This document shows positions 61,242-64,000 of a DNA stretch of 64,000 nt, piece by piece. The notes beneath the pieces were generated by a model that made no database searches, was not told the DNA's origin, and was given only the letters and a program-made list of their open reading frames with translations. The DNA is taken from the NCBI GenBank assembly GCA_035546535.1, contig DASZWQ010000185.1, forward strand, positions 58,470 through 122,469, written 5' to 3'. Within the stretch, counting starts at the first letter, position 1; each line of letters opens with the position of its first letter. Position numbers and translations under genes: made by a program. Source of the stretch: Pirellulales bacterium (GTDB taxonomy: Bacteria; Planctomycetota; Planctomycetia; Pirellulales; JACPPG01).

Positions 61242-62336
61242 ATGCCCAAGATCGGTGTCGGCCTTGTCGGCAGCCAATTTATCACCACGCAGCACTATGA
61301 AGCGCTAAGGCAAGTGCCTGACGCCGAGGTGCTGGCGGTCGCGTCGCCGACGATCGAACACGTCCGCACGTTCGCCGAGAAGCGCGGCATCCCGCGCTGG
61401 TTCGTCGACTATCGCGAGATGTACGAGCGGCCCGAGATCCAACTGGTGGTGCTAGGGCTGCCGAATTATTTGCATTGCGACGCCGTGGTGGCGGCGGCCC
61501 AGGCCGGCAAGCACGTGGTGCTGGAAAAGCCGATGGCCATGAACCTGGCCGAATGCGACCAGATGATCGAGGCCTGCCGTCGGGCGAACGTCAAGCTGAT
61601 GTACGCCGAAGAGCTGTGCTTTGCGCCCAAGTACACGCGGCTCAAGCAACTGGTTGATTCGGGCGCGCTTGGCAAGCCGCACCTGGTCAAGCAGATGGAA
61701 AAGCACAGCGGCCCGCACGCCGCCTGGTTTTACGATACGAAGCACAGCGGCGGCGGCGTGGCGCTCGACATGGGCTGTCATGCCGTGGAATTTTTTCGTT
61801 GGCTGCTCTCCGGCCCCGACTGCGCGAACCGCCCGCGCGCCACGAGTGTCTACGCACAGATGGGCACCTACCTGCACGGCGACAAGACGCGCGCCGACGA
61901 CGAATCGTTGATCATCGTCGAATTCGACAACGGCTGCGTCGGCATGGCTGAAGAAAGCTGGGCCAAGCTGGGCGGCATGGACGACCGCGCCGAGGTGTAT
62001 GGCTCGCAGGGACACGCCTATGCCGACTTGCTGCGTGGCAACTCGATTCACACTTATTCCGAACGCGGCTACGACTATGCTGTCGAAAAGGCCAGCCAGA
62101 CTTCGGGCTGGAGTTTCACGATCTACGAAGAAAACTGGAATTACGGCTTCCCGCAAGAGATGGCCCACTTCGTCGAGTGTGTGCGCGACGACAAGCAACC
62201 GATCGTCACCGGCGAGGATGGTCGGGCGACGCTGGAAATCATCATGGCGGCGTACGCCTCGGCCGGCACGGGAAAGAAAATCTCGTTGCCGTTCAAGACA
62301 GACGCGAAGCGGCCGATCGATTTGTGGCGGAAGTAG
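61242..62336 (+). CDS. Gfo/Idh/MocA-family oxidoreductase
   Basis: 364 residues, NAD(P)-dependent. The Rossmann start MPKIGVGLVGSQFITTQHYE keeps the GxxG..G-type turn in variant form. EVLAVASPTIEHVRTFAEKR and VVLGLPNYLHCDAVVAAAQA follow, with the family signature GKHVVLEKPMAMNLAECDQM (EKP lysine). The C-terminal domain has KHSGGGVALDMGCHAVEFFR (GG...D.G.H motif). A long insertion with NYGFPQEMAHFVECVRDDKQ ends in the usual ALE-like helix. Substrates are commonly sugars or inositols; none can be inferred here. Monocistronic; the downstream 120 bp holds a REP-like repeat. Confidence 0.92.
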   Translation: MPKIGVGLVGSQFITTQHYEALRQVPDAEVLAVASPTIEHVRTFAEKRGIPRWFVDYREMYERPEIQLVVLGLPNYLHCDAVVAAAQAGKHVVLEKPMAMNLAECDQMIEACRRANVKLMYAEELCFAPKYTRLKQLVDSGALGKPHLVKQMEKHSGPHAAWFYDTKHSGGGVALDMGCHAVEFFRWLLSGPDCANRPRATSVYAQMGTYLHGDKTRADDESLIIVEFDNGCVGMAEESWAKLGGMDDRAEVYGSQGHAYADLLRGNSIHTYSERGYDYAVEKASQTSGWSFTIYEENWNYGFPQEMAHFVECVRDDKQPIVTGEDGRATLEIIMAAYASAGTGKKISLPFKTDAKRPIDLWRK

Positions 62337-62345
62337 GCAGATCTC

Positions 62346-62434
62346 GTAGGGTGTGCCGCGCACACCATTCTGTCGCTGCTCCATGAGGCAGATGAGAGCC
62401 GTGCTGAATCATTGGTGCCCATAGGGCACCCTAG
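62346..62434. repeat. REP-like GTAG hairpin pair, copy C
   Basis: Left unit: GTAG + GGTGTGC-CGC-GCACACC (62346-62366). Right unit inverted: GGTGCCC-ATA-GGGCACC then CTAG (62414-62434). Perfect 7-bp stems with 3-nt loops. Compared with copies A and B the left stem is changed on both sides at once (GGTGCCC, GGTGCGC, GGTGTGC with matching arms), so pairing is conserved while sequence is not. Confidence 0.8.
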
Positions 62435-62460
62435 AAGAAGCTCGCGCCTCGAAAACCTTG

Positions 62461-63138
62461 ATGCAACTCGCCGACGTCATTCCCTGGGGTCGATCGCTCG
62501 ATGAATATCGGGCGATGTTCGACCTGTCGGACACGGATCTCTCGCGGCGGATTCTTGGGTGTGGCGATGGGCCGGCCAGCTTCAATGCCGAAGGGACAGC
62601 GCTGGGTCACGCTGTCACATCGTGCGATCCCATCTATGCCTTCACCGGACCGCAGATCGAAGCACGCGTGTACGAGTGCTACCCGGCAATGATCGCGCAA
62701 GTCAAACAGCAGCCGGACCGCTTTCGCTGGGACTTTTTTCGCGATCCTGACCACCTGGTGGAATACCGCCTGGCGGCCATGAGCCGGTTTCTGGCGGATT
62801 ATGAAAGTGGCGAGGCCGAAGGCCGGTACGTGGCTGCGGCGCTACCGCGGTTGCCGTTTGCCGATCGTGCCTTCGAAATCGCGCTCTCGTCGCATTTTCT
62901 GTTCCTGTACTCCTCGCACTTTGATGCCGATTTTCATCGCCGGTCGATCGTGGAGATGCTGCGAGTCGCAGGCGAGGTGCGAGTCTTTCCCCTCTTGGAT
63001 CTGAATGGTCGCGCAAGCGCACACGTTCAGACGGTGACCGACTATCTCGTTGCACGCGGCTACCAGGTCGAGATCTGCCGGGTGGCCTACGAATTCCAGC
63101 GCGGCGGGCATGAGATGCTGCGGCTGGGCCGTCGCTAA
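62461..63138 (+). CDS. Methyltransferase-like protein of unknown function
   Basis: 225 residues; the ATG at 62461 is used, a TTG precedes it. The outline resembles a SAM methyltransferase: motif-I-like RRILGCGDGPASFNAEGTAL, acidic strand-2 end in TSCDPIYAF, LPFADRAFEIALSSHFLFLY in place of motif IV/post-motif, and a C-terminal strand pair with YQVEICRVAYEFQRGGHEML. The GCGDGP glycine motif and the LPFADRAFEI phrase are characteristic of the Methyltransf_11-like fold. Substrate unknown. It follows the REP-like element and precedes guaB. Confidence 0.75.
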   Translation: MQLADVIPWGRSLDEYRAMFDLSDTDLSRRILGCGDGPASFNAEGTALGHAVTSCDPIYAFTGPQIEARVYECYPAMIAQVKQQPDRFRWDFFRDPDHLVEYRLAAMSRFLADYESGEAEGRYVAAALPRLPFADRAFEIALSSHFLFLYSSHFDADFHRRSIVEMLRVAGEVRVFPLLDLNGRASAHVQTVTDYLVARGYQVEICRVAYEFQRGGHEMLRLGRR

Positions 63139-63400
63139 GTCGCGTTCTCAAGCCGTCAGCGGTTTACGGCGAAGAAATCGGCTTGATGTCTGATTTCCGG
63201 ACCGGTTTTGACTGATCCGAGCGTCGCGGGCGGCGCCGGCCCCTAGGCGAATCCACGTCGAAGCGCCATAATGCGGGGCTACAGCCGCAGGCCCGAGCGA
63301 TGCCGGGGGCCGCCTTCTCGCACCCGCGCTCTCGTTCGCGCCGCGGAACGCCCACGCGACCGTTCGCCGCCGTGTCTACAGAGTCAACCGGAGGTGCCGC

Positions 63401-64000
63401 ATGCGAGACAAGTTGCAATACGAGGGGATCACGTTCGACGACGTCTTGCTGGAGCCGCGCTTTAGCGAAGTCATTCCCGGCGAATGCGACGTCTCGACCC
63501 GGCTCACGCGGCGCATCAAGCTCAACATCCCCTTGCTCTCCTCGCCGATGGACACGGTCACCGAAAGTGACATGGCCATCGCCCTGGCCCAAGAGGGCGG
63601 GCTGGGGGTCATTCACAAGAACATGTCGATCGACGACCAGACCAAGGAAGTCGACAAGGTCAAGCGCAGCGCCAACGGCATCATCTTCGACCCCGTTACG
63701 CTTCCTCCCGATGCTACCGTCGGCAAAGCGCGCGAGATCATGGCCCAGCATAACGTGTCGGGCTTGCCGATCACCGAGCCTTCGGGCCGGCTGGCGGGCA
63801 TTCTGACGCGGCGCGATCTGCGGTTTCTCGAAGCTAGCGACATCCGCATCGCGGAAGTGATGACGCGTGAGCACCTCGTGACGGCCACGGGAAATGTATC
63901 GCTTGAGGAAGCTGAAAAGATCCTGATGGCAAATAAGGTCGAGAAACTTCTGCTGGTTGACGAAAATAACAGACTGACCGGGCTGATTACGATCAAAGAT
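63401..64000 (+). CDS. guaB: IMP dehydrogenase (3'-truncated by window edge)
   Basis: The first 200 codons are visible; the frame is open to the right edge. GGAGG 6 nt before the ATG at 63401 is a good ribosome site. IMPDH catalyses the NAD-dependent oxidation of IMP to XMP, the committed step of guanine nucleotide synthesis. Visible features: N-terminal [20 protein letters not shown], the barrel start [20 protein letters not shown] and [20 protein letters not shown], then two CBS domains ([60 protein letters not shown]). The catalytic Cys loop lies beyond the window. The 262 bp upstream hold no gene. Confidence 0.96.
   Translation, partial: MRDKLQYEGITFDDVLLEPRFSEVIPGECDVSTRLTRRIKLNIPLLSSPMDTVTESDMAIALAQEGGLGVIHKNMSIDDQTKEVDKVKRSANGIIFDPVTLPPDATVGKAREIMAQHNVSGLPITEPSGRLAGILTRRDLRFLEASDIRIAEVMTREHLVTATGNVSLEEAEKILMANKVEKLLLVDENNRLTGLITIKD

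Noticed and set aside
60897..61295. 132-codon minus-strand frame between the phosphatase and oxidoreductase genes
   Set aside because: Overlaps both neighbours, with low-complexity basic sequence; no ribosome site or domain.
1..64000. CRISPR arrays, tRNA/rRNA genes, insertion sequences
   Set aside because: No regularly spaced direct repeats, cloverleaf-type sequence or transposase motif was seen; repeats found are short palindromes only.

Overview
The window reads as chromosomal DNA of a GC-rich planctomycete, most likely of the Pirellulales. The evidence is the set of hallmark families: DUF1501 Tat proteins, a DUF1549/DUF1553 protein with a Big2-like N-terminus, a cytochrome c/WD40 fusion, a DUF1559 pseudopilin, PEP-CTERM proteins, PQQ-propeller proteins, and a Ser/Thr kinase with the N-terminal helical module common in this phylum. 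No tRNA, rRNA, CRISPR array, insertion sequence or prophage was seen. Both window edges cut genes: a PhoR-type kinase on the left and guaB on the right.

Layout. 1-8047: complete phosphate locus phoR-pstS-pstC-pstA-pstB-phoU (+), with a Pho-box-like direct repeat and a TACAAT -10 before pstS. 8048-14828: secreted PQQ-propeller protein, TPR-redoxin protein, DUF1501 protein and nitroreductase, separated by palindromic repeats. 14911-18224: asparagine synthetase and an MFS transporter (-). 18737-20537: cation diffusion facilitator and SDR (+). 20574-21629: PEP-CTERM metallophosphoesterase. 22001-29501: planctomycete operon DUF1501 > DUF1549/1553 > cytochrome c/WD40 (-). 29732-30622: PEP-CTERM protein. 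30947-35374: Lhr-type helicase. 35586-36971: DUF1559 pseudopilin and a small membrane protein. 37290-43529: tight operon of quinone reductase, cupin, methyltransferase, strictosidine-synthase-like protein, GSA-aminotransferase-like enzyme and M81 peptidase. 43613-46945: metal-binding lipoprotein, TlpA-like thioredoxin, Mrp ATPase and a receiver-like protein. 47296-60927: Ser/Thr kinase, five large membrane or exported proteins, and an FHA-GAF-PP2C phosphatase. 61242-64000: Gfo/Idh/MocA oxidoreductase, methyltransferase-like protein and guaB.

The best candidate for an undescribed system is 47296-60927. Five envelope proteins of mostly unknown function lie in two tightly packed minus-strand units: a cyclase-like toroid/HEAT protein and a small TM protein, then a PQQ-propeller membrane protein, a TPR/SBP5 fusion and a hypothetical protein. 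They sit between a Ser/Thr kinase and an FHA-PP2C phosphatase. The N-terminal ~60 residues of the kinase and of the PQQ-propeller membrane protein look homologous, which suggests a signalling link across the membrane.

Two families of dispersed palindromic repeats are also present. One consists of GTAG-headed hairpins whose stems covary between copies, which is REP/RAYT-like architecture. The other is a roughly 95-bp twin hairpin. All translations were read by eye from the given sequence; no database search was possible.
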